Source: Meconema thalassinum (lineage: Eukaryota > Arthropoda > Insecta > Orthoptera > Tettigoniidae). Taken from it: a stretch of DNA of 64,000 bases. The DNA lies in assembly GCA_946902985.2 (NCBI GenBank), contig OX336389.2, positions 144,201,099 through 144,265,098 of the forward strand, in the 5' to 3' direction. The notes under the pieces are model-generated. The model was given only the letters and a program-made list of their open reading frames with translations. It made no database searches and was not told the DNA's origin. Positions 53,756 through 63,934 of the stretch are shown piece after piece. The position numbers and the translations under genes were made by a program. Every line of letters begins with the position of its first letter. The stretch's first letter is position 1.

Positions 53756-56700
53756 TTAAGTTAAGTAATAGTCGTCAATGCGACTGTTTCCCCAAGCAAA
53801 AGTATCAAATGTGTTGGGTATAATGAATCGTTTGTTGTCTTCATTACTTAAAGCAACTTTGTTCAGCAAATTGGTATGTAGCTGATGATTTTTACTTCTA
53901 AATACACTCATTTTCTTATATAATACAGGTGGGTTACTAACTATACAGTTTTTATAATCACTTATATCTAACTCTTTACTAACAACATTCTTTTTCACTC
54001 CTTTTTATTTTTTTTACTACTACATCATTAATTGTCATATAGCTGTATGATTTAGATTTTGTGCCTACAATGGTGTCTATAATAACACCAGCACATTCAT
54101 CCTTAAATTTCACAAGAACCTTTTTGTTTACTAGAGGGAAATGGTAAATATTATCCTCGGGATAGTCACTTATATCAAACCTATTTAGCTCAGTTTTGAT
54201 ATCCTCATAAAAATCATCAGTTTTAAACTCATAAATAAAAGAATCTGTGTCTGTGTAGAGTAATTTAGCATTATCAAGATAGTTTTTCTTTACATAATCA
54301 TAGTGAAATTCATACATAAGTGTTTTTGATAATTCCAGAATGGTGTAACCCACATATATGGGTTTGTTGTAAGTTACTTTAAGACGATTCATTTGTATTA
54401 CAACTAAATCCTCATGAATAATTGAACAGTTATGAAAGTTAGGCTTGCTTATTAAGTTGCTCGCACCATACCTTTTACCATCATTCTCCCACTTTGTTAT
54501 CAGCTTTACATCAACTCGTTTATCAACATTCTCCATAGTCTTACAAAAAACACTATTATTCATGAGTTTATAAAAATCTTTTTCAAACGCGTTTGTTGAC
54601 TGTGTTCTTAAATTATTGTTTAGATCAATATACGGTTTGAGCCATGCTGACTGATGAAATTGCAATACGCGATGAATTTTAGTTAATTTCAATCCAAGCT
54701 GTAGACACTGTTTCAAGTTTCGATAATGTATTACATATTTACATTTATTATTTACATTAGCAATTAACATTTTTGTTCGTGATGTGATGTATGGAGATTT
54801 CATATTCTCAGGACAAAATGGTAAATCATTATGATCATCATGTAACTCTTTAGAGTACTCAAGATTTACCTCTAAAATATATCCTTTATCATCGTTATCA
54901 TTAAGAGTGTCAACATGTAAGACATCAATTTCAGGTTGTGTCAGCCAGCGAAAATCTTTCAGTGGTAGATATTGACTCATAGCCCAACCATATTGGTTAT
55001 TTGCATCGAGGTAGACAATATAATTTGACTCTTCACAAGGGATGTAGCTAGGCATGTATTTATTATTCGCTTTAGAGTACCGTCCACTGCATTGACTTAA
55101 TCCACCTCGAATTGATGATTTTATAAAATTGATCATGTCTATATCAGTCATTAATTCTAAATTTACTTTCGTTTTTTTCAACATTGAACTGAAACTTAAC
55201 CCAGGAGCTGTGAAATACTGACAAGGATCAAGGTCATAAGTTTTCATACAAACATTCCGAAAAGTTTCAAAAACTTCTGCTAATAACAACACATCTGTCT
55301 TCAAATATATGTCTGAAAATTCTCCTAAAATTTGAATGTTAAACTGTGCCCATACACGTTGTGCATGTAAATATTCCTGATCACTGATATGACTTGTGTT
55401 TAAGGAACTGTAAAATGCATCTTTCGGTGGTAAAGAACACTCCTCAAGACGTTCCACACAGTTAATATATTCGTAAGGGAATATACCCTTTTGACAAATC
55501 AAATTAAAATCATCTTCTTTAGGAAAGACACGTTGAATTTCATGAAACTGATCTGATTTTAAATTACTAGCAAGCTTATCAAGACTACTCGGCATAAAGC
55601 GGAATGAATCTAAAAATCGCAGTTTAATGGTTTTCTTATTGTCAGTTTTGATGTATTTTGTGAACGATATGTATTGTTCCTTATTATTTGCAATCACATC
55701 AATTTTCACATCTGAAGCTCCAAATTCTTTAACGATAAAGTGGTTATCGTATTTGCTACCGTTATGTAGAATGACCGGAATGAATTTACTTACTCTATAA
55801 TTTAAATTACATTCTTGGTGAGCAGCACTACGATATTGTCCTGTTAAATGGTCATGATCGCGAACCCTGTCTGTATATAAACATTCACCACATATAAAAC
55901 AATTAGTTTCAGTTTCAAAATTCATTTGCTCTAATAAGGTTAGTGGTTCCATTGGAATGATCGTATTTAAAATAGGGGATATACGGATGGCATCTTTCTC
56001 AAGCCTTTCCATAAAAACTTTAGGTGCATTAGGTCCTCTATAGAGCTCAAACTTATTTAAAGAGTCATCATAACTACATTTAATATAATATGCAAAGCTA
56101 AAAGGTTCATGAATGTGAGTAGTGTTGGTAAAAGGTTGGGCTGGATTCGATGAACATGTATTAAATGGTTTTAGCAAAGCCTCGAAGTCAGCATATATAA
56201 CAAATGGTCCTCGAAGCTGTTTCTCATAATCCTTAAATTTTAGAATGTTATTTTTTGGAGTAGGTAATACCGTACAAACATGATTACACCCCCATTTTTG
56301 GTGTTGAATTAGTTGGTCCTCTTTTCTGAAATGCAGCAAACAGCCATCACACAACCACTTTTTACCATCGCGTTTTGTTATCTGACTACCAACAAGTCTA
56401 CTTAAATGTTTTATCCAACAATAGTGGGCGTTTTCACCTTCGGTTATGTATAGTAAATTTACATGAGCATCCTTTTTTTCCTGAGTATAATATAGAGGAC
56501 CAACTATACTCTTATTTTCAATTCCATAAACATTAATACTTACATTGTTCAGCTCTTCAAAAGGTTGAATGTCTTTTATCGCCATAGGAAATTCTATTTC
56601 TTTTAAATCTAACACTGAAGAATAGTGAGGATATGATGATGTTCTATCCATATGCCCCACTGCTGAATGGAGAGCTGAGGTTACAGCCCACGCAAAACAT

Positions 56701-57068
56701 GCTTGATCACTATTCCAAACGTTCACAACAGCTTTCTTCCGTTTGATCCATTCTGGCAAATCAATATATGATGATGCTCGAAGGGGGTTGTATTTATTCA
56801 GGTTGGTTTCTAAATAAAGTACTTCAACCAACGCCCAGCCTGACTCCCTATCCTGGAACTCTTCACTCTTCACAATGATAGCACTTGAAATATGTTGGTA
56901 TATATCACTAATATTAGTTGATTCGCTAACGATTATGTTTTTTGTATTAAAGGATTTGATATCCATAATTTCACCTTCGCTCCCAGTTTTTACATAGAGG
57001 CCAAAAAGTTCAAAATTCATTTTAATTGTTTTATGCTCTACTAAAACATTTTCTACTAAGCCAAACAC
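53756..57068 (-). pseudogene. Protein-primed DNA polymerase B, right arm (nearly intact)
   Basis: A 1,029-residue frame runs from 57068 to 53979, and the last 75 or so residues continue in the adjacent frame to 53756 after a one-base shift in an A-run near 54,002. ExoI IYADFEALL, ExoII NGSKYDNHFIV, the paired-Cys insert CFICGECLYTDRVRDHDH, motif A YLDANNQYGWAM and motif C YTDTDSF are all present. Motif B reads NNSVFCKTMEN: the Gly normally conserved at that place in element A and in the left arm is Cys. The C-terminus ends WGNSRIDDYYLT. The frame upstream joins the zinc-finger segment only after a frame change at T3A7. Confidence 0.9.
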
Positions 57069-57673
57069 AGTAGGTTGAACATTTTTTTAAATGATTCAAT
57101 ACTTTGAGTTTTTTCTTTACTATAAAGTCTATAACTAGCAATTCGACTTTTAAATGCACTACCAATTTGTTGAATATTTCCAGAATTTCTTTCATGGCAA
57201 GTGTTATTTTTATGTTGAATACTGCGTAAATGTCCATGAATGATTGAAGAAGGTATATCAATATTACATACATTACAATGTGTTATTGAAGGTTCACCAT
57301 TCTTTTTTCTTTTTGTTGCACAACTATTTTCACAATCTTGAGAACGTTTACGCTTTTGAGTATTACATTCATTTAAAGGTTCCGTGCTAGTTGATGGTTT
57401 TACAGATTTCAATTCCTGTTGTTCTCCATGCACTTCAACCATGTGGAATTGATATCGCTTTACAGCAGAAAAACCAAGTTCGCAAACTGAACACGAAAAT
57501 GGTGCAGTACTGACATGTTTTAAATTTACATGTCGTGTAAGACTATCCTGTCTGTTAAATGTTGTACCACAATGACTGCATACAAACATTTCCTGATTAT
57601 GTTTTGTACTTGCATGACGTTGAAAGCTGTCAGGTCTTGAGAACTGTTTCTTACAGTCACCACACTTGAACAT
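57056..57673 (-). CDS. C2H2 zinc-finger segment of the polymerase gene, right arm
   Basis: This 205-residue frame matches the left-arm copy, with small differences (for example CSHCGTTFNRQDS in place of CSHCATTF). It has three C2H2 fingers and a fourth finger-like unit. Because this arm has T3A7 where the left arm has T4A7, the frame does not stop at the junction but reads on, overlapping the polymerase start by a few codons before a stop. The polymerase lies in the -1 frame relative to it. Confidence 0.8.
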   Translation of the reverse strand: MFKCGDCKKQFSRPDSFQRHASTKHNQEMFVCSHCGTTFNRQDSLTRHVNLKHVSTAPFSCSVCELGFSAVKRYQFHMVEVHGEQQELKSVKPSTSTEPLNECNTQKRKRSQDCENSCATKRKKNGEPSITHCNVCNIDIPSSIIHGHLRSIQHKNNTCHERNSGNIQQIGSAFKSRIASYRLYSKEKTQSIESFKKMFNLLCLA

Positions 57674-57889
57674 AATGATTACTTTCCAAGTTATCTATAA
57701 AAGAAAGAAATCATCAATGTTAATAAAAGATAAAACAAAAAGTACAATATAAATAGTTTAATTATATTCCAGTCAATGGTTATAGCAGGGTATTTAAATC
57801 GATCAACTGTGAACTCCTAGCAAGTCTAACTTCATGTAGTTCTAACTGAGGTTACTATATACCACTGTCACTGACACCTAGCGGTGAAC

Positions 57890-58190
57890 ATTGGAACTTG
57901 ATAGAGTGGTTGAAACCAGCGGTCGCCAGTTAAGTGAGCTAAGTGTGACGCCATAGCCAGTCTTAAAGCAAGTCTAAACTTGTAGAACATGTCACGTGAT
58001 AGAAACCAGCGATCGCCAGTTATGTGAGCAAAGTGTGACGTCATAGTCAGTCTTAAAACAAGTCTAAACTTGTAGAACATGTCACGTGATAGAAACCAGC
58101 GATCGCCAGTTAAGTGAGCTAAGTGTGACGTCATAGTCAGTCATAAAGCAAGTCTAAACTTGTAAAACATGTCACGTGATAAGGTTAAGT
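57890..58190. repeat. 90-bp tandem repeat in right terminal region, 3 copies
   Basis: Mirror of 46,798-47,080, with the same E-box, TGACGTCA-type and GCGATCGC-type palindromes per unit. Confidence 0.8.
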
Positions 58191-59409
58191 TAGGTAAAGT
58201 TAGGTTATGTTAGGTGAACTGAGGTTAAGTCTTTAAATATTCCCTCTGTCACTGACACCTAGCAATGAACATTCAGACTAAATAGAGCGGTAATCAAAAT
58301 CTAACCTACAAATTTAGCTTTACACATCATGGTCAAGTAGTTCCAACTTTTGACTGCTAAATATACCATTTTCACTGACATGTAGTAATGAACATTGAAA
58401 AATATCACTCTAGCTGTTTAAAAGTTATTAGAGGGGCACTTACCTTTTTATAATTGATCAACTGCTGCCACTGAATGAACAGATTGTAGGAATCTGGTAA
58501 CCTACAGGTACCCAATTATCTGTAAACAAATTAATCAATCAATCAATCAATCAATCAATACATTCCAATCAATAACTTCAACATCAATTAGTAATAAAAG
58601 ACTACAATCCATTAATAATAAGTACTTACCTTGCAAAATAATTTAATGATTTTCTACCAAAACGGCTTTTTTTTACAACTCTTGAGCAGTAATAGAGCAC
58701 TGTTCACTCAAAGCGAGTAATAAAGACTGACAGTAGGGAGATATATGACACCCCTCTTATATAAACTCTCATCGCTCGTGTCAGCAGTTTTTTGCAGATC
58801 ATTGCAATTCCTTTCCCAATACAGTTGAGAGTCCAAAGTACACTAGGAACACCTGTGTGGTATCCAATGACTGCTGACTTTGCATGATCATCACCCGTTG
58901 TCTTAATCAACATATGGGGTTTCAAAATACTGCAGCGTCAGTCATAGCAACAGCAGTGTGCGCTCTCTGGTATGTCAGCAACATGACACCGGAAGGAACA
59001 CCTGTGTAATATCCAATAACTGCTAACTTTGCATGATCATCATCCATTGTCTTAATGAACACTTGCGGTTTCAAATTACTGCAGTGTTAGTCATAGCAAC
59101 AGATCTGAGCGCTCTCTGTCATGTCTGTAATATGACACAGGAAGTAACAAGACATCTTACTGCACGTGCCATCTCCTCAGTTTTAACATCTTAAGAACAT
59201 GTATTATTCTCTTTCAAATACAAATGACTCGTTAGAACACATCCATCCACCAAGTTAGATCCCTTGTATGTTCACATGTATTTCGTCACTTTCCTTTCAT
59301 ATCGTTATCCCATTATAGTAGTGGGGGATTAGTGAACAACGTCAATTCAACACACACAAATGTAGTTAGGCCCTTTGACATAATTTAAATAAATTCATGG
59401 GTTAGTCCG
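58191..59409. other. Terminal non-coding part of right arm
   Basis: Mirror of 45,563-46,797, with the satellite-related phrases near 58,240-58,400, a (CAAT)n tract near 58,534-58,558 and the duplicated 'atgatcatc' block near 58,880-59,050. Confidence 0.5.
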
Positions 59410-59575
59410 TAGGAACCAGGCCAAAGGGACCCGTCCAAAGGGATCAGTCCAAAGGGACAAGGACTCGTCCACAAGGACTTGTCCACAAGTCCTCGTCCAC
59501 AATGTCCTGTCCACAAGGACCTGTCCACAAGGACTTGTCCACAAGGATTCGTCCACAAGGACCTGTCAACAATAA
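59410..59575. repeat. Minisatellite near right terminus
   Basis: About ten units of 'gtccacaaggactt'-like sequence, the mirror of 45,405-45,562. The array has one or two unit differences from its mirror. Confidence 0.8.
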
Positions 59576-59940
59576 CCCATCAACAGGGGCCCGACAGCAG
59601 GGGGCTCGTCAACGATAACAGGGACTCTCACCTCAAGGCCTAACATGCCCCTCTTTGATTATTCGTTTGCAGAACAACGTTACATTCCATATCGGCATTC
59701 AAACTCTCACATGTTGCAATTGGAAAGAGAGATTCTCTAAAAAAAATCAATTTCACCCCCTAGTAGGGGTAGATTTTATTTTGGGGTCAAAATATGTTAT
59801 CCATTGGAAAGGGGGTGTTTGCCTGAGTAATTTGACACCTCGTACAAGTCTCTAGCCTGATTGGTTCGCGAGATATTGCCATTTTAGTATTCCAGCGGTG
59901 GCGGTGGAGGTGGTCACAGAACTGTCCAAAACACACTACT

Positions 59941-59946
59941 TCTGAT
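59941..59946. repeat. TCTGAT target-site duplication, right copy
   Basis: TCTGAT directly follows the final ACACTACT of element B. Confidence 0.9.
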
Positions 59947-60520
59947 CTTTGCAGATACTCTCCTTTTGCAAGGGGGTTAACCTTCTTTTTCTTTTTCATG
60001 TTATCTCCGGCCTTTTACTCAAGTCTCTCAAAGAGGTTGGGTGTATGCAGGCCCACTACTTTTAATGAACTCTGAATATGGTTACACCCTCAAAAGCGCT
60101 TGACTAGTGAGTTTAAAAGTTGACAACCCGCTAAGAAATTTCTTCAGGGTAGATTCTTAACTTTGATGGCTTGGCTATCATTTTATCATCCAGGATCAGC
60201 TTTTCCCATGAACTAAGCAAAGGATCTAACCTGTATTGCCACTAAGGGCAGTGTCCTCGAGCTTGAGACTCTGAGTCAGTGATACAATTGGGGCCCGCAA
60301 CCACCACAACATCCATGCGGTCTCGCATGAAAAACATACAGGAGTCTCATTAAGGAATAGAAAGAGTGAGAGAGTGGGACAAGGAATTGAAAAAAGAGAC
60401 TACCGTGGCCTTACGGTAATTGGGAAACCACTGACAACCGCTTCAAGAATGACTGAGGGGGGATCGAACCCCCCGCCCCCCGCCTACTCATTTGAGCCTG
60501 AGGTGAGGTTGAGTAAATCC
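59941..60520. repeat. Direct repeat copy 2, right part
   Basis: It continues the match to copy 1 from 37,692 onward ('tctgatctttgc', 'actacttttaatg', 'gactagtg', 'ttttcccatgaac'). This shows that element B split a pre-existing repeat. Confidence 0.85.
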
Positions 60521-60534
60521 CATTCCTGTCCTCG

Positions 60535-60628
60535 TATCACCTTTTCAAATTTCATGACAGAGCCGGGAATCGAACTCAGGATCTCCAGGGCGGCTGCTAA
60601 TCATGCTAACAGCTGCGCTACCATATAG
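60535..60628 (-). repeat. tRNA-derived SINE, second type
   Basis: On the minus strand it has 'tagcgcagctgttagcatg' and box B 'gagttcgattcccggctctg', matching the SINE at 32,528-32,640. Confidence 0.65.
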
Positions 60629-60884
60629 TAATACATACACTCCAGTTGTTTGCGATCTAACAGTCAACGTGTTTAGAGAGAACGCGTAATTCAACACCGA
60701 TATCATGCAACAGTTGCAGTTTTCGTTATCACAAGGTTACATGCCATGCATGCTAATGTTGCCTAGCGAGCAGTAGTGTTTCAAGTTTCATCTTAAACAC
60801 AACTCCAATCAAGATCATTAATATCTTGGAATTCTTTCTAGTAGCTCAGAGACTGAATGTATGACACTCGTGTTTTGAAGCCTG

Positions 60885-60985
60885 TATAGCTTAGGAGAAA
60901 GCACGTTAGCCTCTCACTGCTGGGTCCACAATTCGAATCCCAGTCACTCCATGTGAGATTTGTGCTGGACAATGCAGAGACAAAC
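60885..60985 (+). repeat. tRNA-like SINE head
   Basis: It has box A-like 'agcacgttagcctctcactg' and box B-like 'attcgaatcccagtc'. Sequence and body differ from the other SINEs here. Confidence 0.45.
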
Positions 60986-61059
60986 ATTTTTTTCTCTAGC
61001 TCTTCCAGTTTTTACTACAAAGAATGTCATTCTAGCATTTTATTTCACGGGTCATCCAT

Positions 61060-61400
61060 TTAATCATTACCCCCAGGGGAGTGTGACAGGCTTCAGCAGT
61101 CAGCACCTTTTCATATCCTCGCTGTTAAATTAGGATTTTATTCATTCATTCCATACCTTAACCCGGTTGGCCAAGCAACACTTTACCCTATCATTTCATT
61201 TCATTTGTTATACATTTAATCATTGATTCAAGAGAGTGCGACAGATTTTAGCAGCCTGCACCGTTTCAAATCCTCACCGCTAAATGAGGGGTTTATTCAT
61301 TCCATTCCCTGATTGCTGAGTTGAAAAACAATTTCCACTATAATTTAATCATTTTCCCAGGAAAGTGCGACAGGCTTTAGCAGCCAGCACTGTTTCAAAT
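61060..61400. repeat. Reversed relatives of the 145-bp repeat
   Basis: 'agtgcgacaggctttagcag' and 'tcattcattccattccctga' recur two to three times. They are the complement of the array at 31,320-31,860. Confidence 0.65.
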
Positions 61401-61407
61401 CCTCACT

Positions 61408-61500
61408 GTAGCTACATGGTTAGCGCGCTAGGCTTTGGCCCAAAGCGCCCCGGGTTCGATTCCCGGCCGTGGCATCAGGGATTTTAATCTACTGGGGTTA
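61408..61500 (+). repeat. tRNA-derived SINE, best-preserved copy
   Basis: 'agctacatggttagcgcgct' (box A) and 'cgggttcgattcccgg' (box B) are both close to consensus. 'gggattttaatc' follows. It is not a functional tRNA gene because no acceptor stem pairs. Confidence 0.75.
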
Positions 61501-61694
61501 ATTCCAGTGGCTTGGGGACTGGGATTCATTCATTCCATTCACTAACCCGCTCGGTCAACTGAAAGCATGCTGTGATTTTTTCATTTTTCAATCATGTCTT
61601 TACCAACCATGAGTTGAACCATCACATACAGCTCTACAATCCATGATTTGTGAAATGCATTTTGCAATCATGAAAAAACGCCGGTTTTGTTCAT

Positions 61695-61790
61695 TTATAG
61701 CTTACAGGTTAGCATGCAAGGCTTTGACTTAAAGTATCTCGGGTTCAATTGCCTGCCTGCTACAAACCATGGCATAAGCCTCTGCGATTC
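61695..61790 (+). repeat. tRNA-derived SINE
   Basis: 'agcttacaggttagcatgca' and 'tcgggttcaattgcctg' represent boxes A and B. The body 'cataagcctctgcgattcat' is shared with 31.0-31.3 kb on the other strand. Confidence 0.65.
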
Positions 61791-62039
61791 ATGGTTCATT
61801 CAAATATCGACTAATTCATTGGCAAGCATGGCTATCATGGTTCGCCACATCGGAGAAAACGAATCGCCGTATTACGACCCGTCGTTCCATCGAAATAGCG
61901 ATGGATAAAAAATAACTCATCCATAAATCATTATTCAAAAAGCTCACCCTCTTACAAAATCACCAAGTGCGCATGCGTAAAAACAAAAAACAAAAATGTT
62001 AAATCATAGTTGCATATAGGACTATGCATGTTTTTCGTG

Positions 62040-63245
62040 TGAAACATCGTTTAATGTCCTATTATCGTTCGAACTCTCACATGTCGCACTTGGAAAGCAA
62101 GATTTTCTAAAAAATTATGATTTCACCCCTTGTAGGGGTAGGTTTTATTTTGGGGTGGATATAGGCTATTCATTGAAAAAGGGTGTCGGCCCGAGTTCAA
62201 CGACACCTCACTCCTCAAAATCCGACCATGCGTTCGGTAGACATCGGCTTTGCCCATGAATGTATGTGACGTCACCAGGAAAGTAGGCTATGGGTCAACA
62301 TTTTGGAATTTTGGAAAGGGGGTGTCAGCCCGATTTCTACGACACCTCATTCGTCAAAATCCGACCTTACGTTCGGGACAATCGGCTTTGCCCCTGAATG
62401 TAAGGCGGGTTAGGAAGTTACGTCATCAGGAAAGTAGGCTATGGGTCAACATTTTGGAATTTTGGAAAGGGGGTGTCAGCCCGATTTCAACGACACCTCA
62501 TTCGTCAAAATCCGACCATGCGTTCGGGGGGTATTGGCTTTGCCCCTGAATATATGGCGGGTTAGTAGGTGACGTCACCAGCAAAGTAGGCTATGGGTCA
62601 ACATTTTAAAATTTTGGAACGGGGTTGGTAGCCCGATTTCAACCACACCTCATTCATCAAAATCCGACCATGCGTTCGGGGGATATCGGCTTTGCCCCTG
62701 AATGTATGGCGGGTAAATATGTGACGTCACCAGGAATGTAGGCTATGGGTCAACATTTTGGAATTTTGGAAAGGGTGTGTCAGCCCGAGTTCAACAACAC
62801 CTCATTCGTCAAAATCCGACCATACATTCGGGAGATATCGGCTTTGTTCCTGAATCTATGGCGTGTTAGTATGTGACGTCACCAGGAATGTAGGCAAAGG
62901 GTCAACATTTTGGATTTTTTAAAGGGAGTGTTAGCCCGATTTCAACGACACCTCATTCGTCAAAATCCGACAATGCGTTCGGGGGATATCGTCTTTGCCC
63001 CTGAATATATGGCGGGTTAGTATGTGACGTCACCAGGAATGTTGGCTATGAGTCAACATTTTGGAATTTTTGATCACACCTCGTTGTGAAGTCACCAGGA
63101 AAGTAGGCTATGGGTCAACATTTTAGGAACTCTTGTATCACCCCTCGTGACGTCACCGGGAATGTAGGCTATCGGTCAACATTTTGGAACTGTTCGATCC
63201 CACCCCGTAGGAGAGGTTAGGTTAGGCTAGGTTAGTTAAGCCATG
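62040..63245. repeat. 152-bp satellite, about 8 units, reversed
   Basis: Anchors 'gtaggctatgggtcaacatt' recur near 62,283, 62,437, 62,586, 62,739 and 62,890, then at shorter spacing near 63,105 and 63,165. Units contain TGACGTCA and 'tcgtcaaaatccgaccatgc'. It is the reverse complement of the family at 30.3 and 38.5-39.8 kb. Confidence 0.85.
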
Positions 63246-63374
63246 GCCGCCATTTTGGTTAGCCGCAAACTTGTGACGCATCGCCGCCTTCTTGGATTTA
63301 AAGCGCACCAAATTCAAAAACTGCTGACGGGGTGCGTTAGAAATCTTACTGCCCCCCGTCTCTCGTGCCAATTT

Positions 63375-63455
63375 TCAAATTTCTTGACAGAGCCAGGAAT
63401 CAAACCCAGAAACTCCGGGGGCGGCAGCTAATCATGCTAACCATACAGCGATACA
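63375..63455 (-). repeat. tRNA-derived SINE, second type, truncated
   Basis: Minus-strand 'gtttgattcctggctctgtc' matches box B of the SINE at 32,528-32,640. Box A is eroded. Confidence 0.5.
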
Positions 63456-63649
63456 TACTGTATACTTGCAAGCAATCTAACAGGCAGTATGTTTAGAGAA
63501 GGTGTAATTTAACACAGTCATCATGCTAGAGTTGCTGTTTTCATTATCACAAATGTTACACCCTATGCGTGCCACTGTTGACAAAACTGCATCATGTTTC
63601 AACATCTCTGCTACTAGCTAGCCAGCAATACTTTTCCACAATCATTTTT

Positions 63650-63800
63650 ATTTCATATGTTATTCAATTAAACTTTTCCCCCAAGAAAGTGCGACAGACT
63701 TAAGCTGTTGGCACTGTTTCAAATCCTCATCGCTAAATGAGGGGTTCATTCATTCCATTCCCTAACCCGCTCGGTTGATTGAAAGCAGGCTGTGGATTTT
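63650..63800. repeat. Single reversed unit of the 145-bp repeat
   Basis: 'gaaagtgcgacagacttaag' and 'cattcattccattcccta' match the unit at 61,060-61,400. Confidence 0.55.
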
Positions 63801-63934
63801 AATTTTTGCATCTTGCCTTTACCAAGCTAGAGTTAAACCATTACATACAGCTCTGCGATCCTTGGTTCATCAAATAGCAATGAATGCATTTTGTAAGCAT
63901 GAACATCGTGGCCGACCACCGGTATCGTTCATTC

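Larger units (their letters stand above)
45039..59940. mobile_element. Palindromic, polymerase-only Maverick/Polinton (element B)
   Basis: The element starts AGTAGTGTGTTTTGGACAG and ends with the exact inverse, flanked by 6-bp TCTGAT duplications. A 6-bp duplication and AG termini are Maverick/Polinton features. The left arm (45,039-52,363) and right arm (52,592-59,940) are inverted copies along their whole 7.3 kb, around a 228-bp spacer. Each arm carries a terminal region with minisatellites, a C2H2 zinc-finger segment, a polymerase B and a stub of the phospholipase gene. Integrase, ATPase, protease, penton and capsid genes are absent. Typical Maverick terminal repeats are up to about 1 kb, so here the terminal repeat has grown to nearly the whole element. 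Integration must have used an integrase from elsewhere. Confidence 0.92.
52592..59940 (-). repeat. Right arm of the palindrome
   Basis: Inverted copy of 45,039-52,363, with the same gene order when read on the minus strand. Its polymerase frame is much less damaged than that of the left arm. Confidence 0.92.

Noticed and set aside
57080..57105. Canonical -1 frameshift heptamer between zinc fingers and polymerase
   Set aside because: The zero-frame codons are TTT AAA AAA, so the X XXY YYZ pattern is not met, and no downstream stem-loop or pseudoknot was evident. Slippage on A7 or mutation is more likely.
57031..57273. Minus-strand 80-codon frame, and its left-arm twin at 47,704-47,922
   Set aside because: Both are out-of-frame shadows of the C2H2 zinc-finger coding sequence.
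60374..60628. Plus-strand 84-codon frame
   Set aside because: It reads across a SINE-like body and a tRNA-like box, with no protein-like features.
61408..61500. Functional tRNA gene
   Set aside because: Boxes A and B are good but no acceptor stem or consistent cloverleaf pairs; similar sequences recur in the window as SINE heads.
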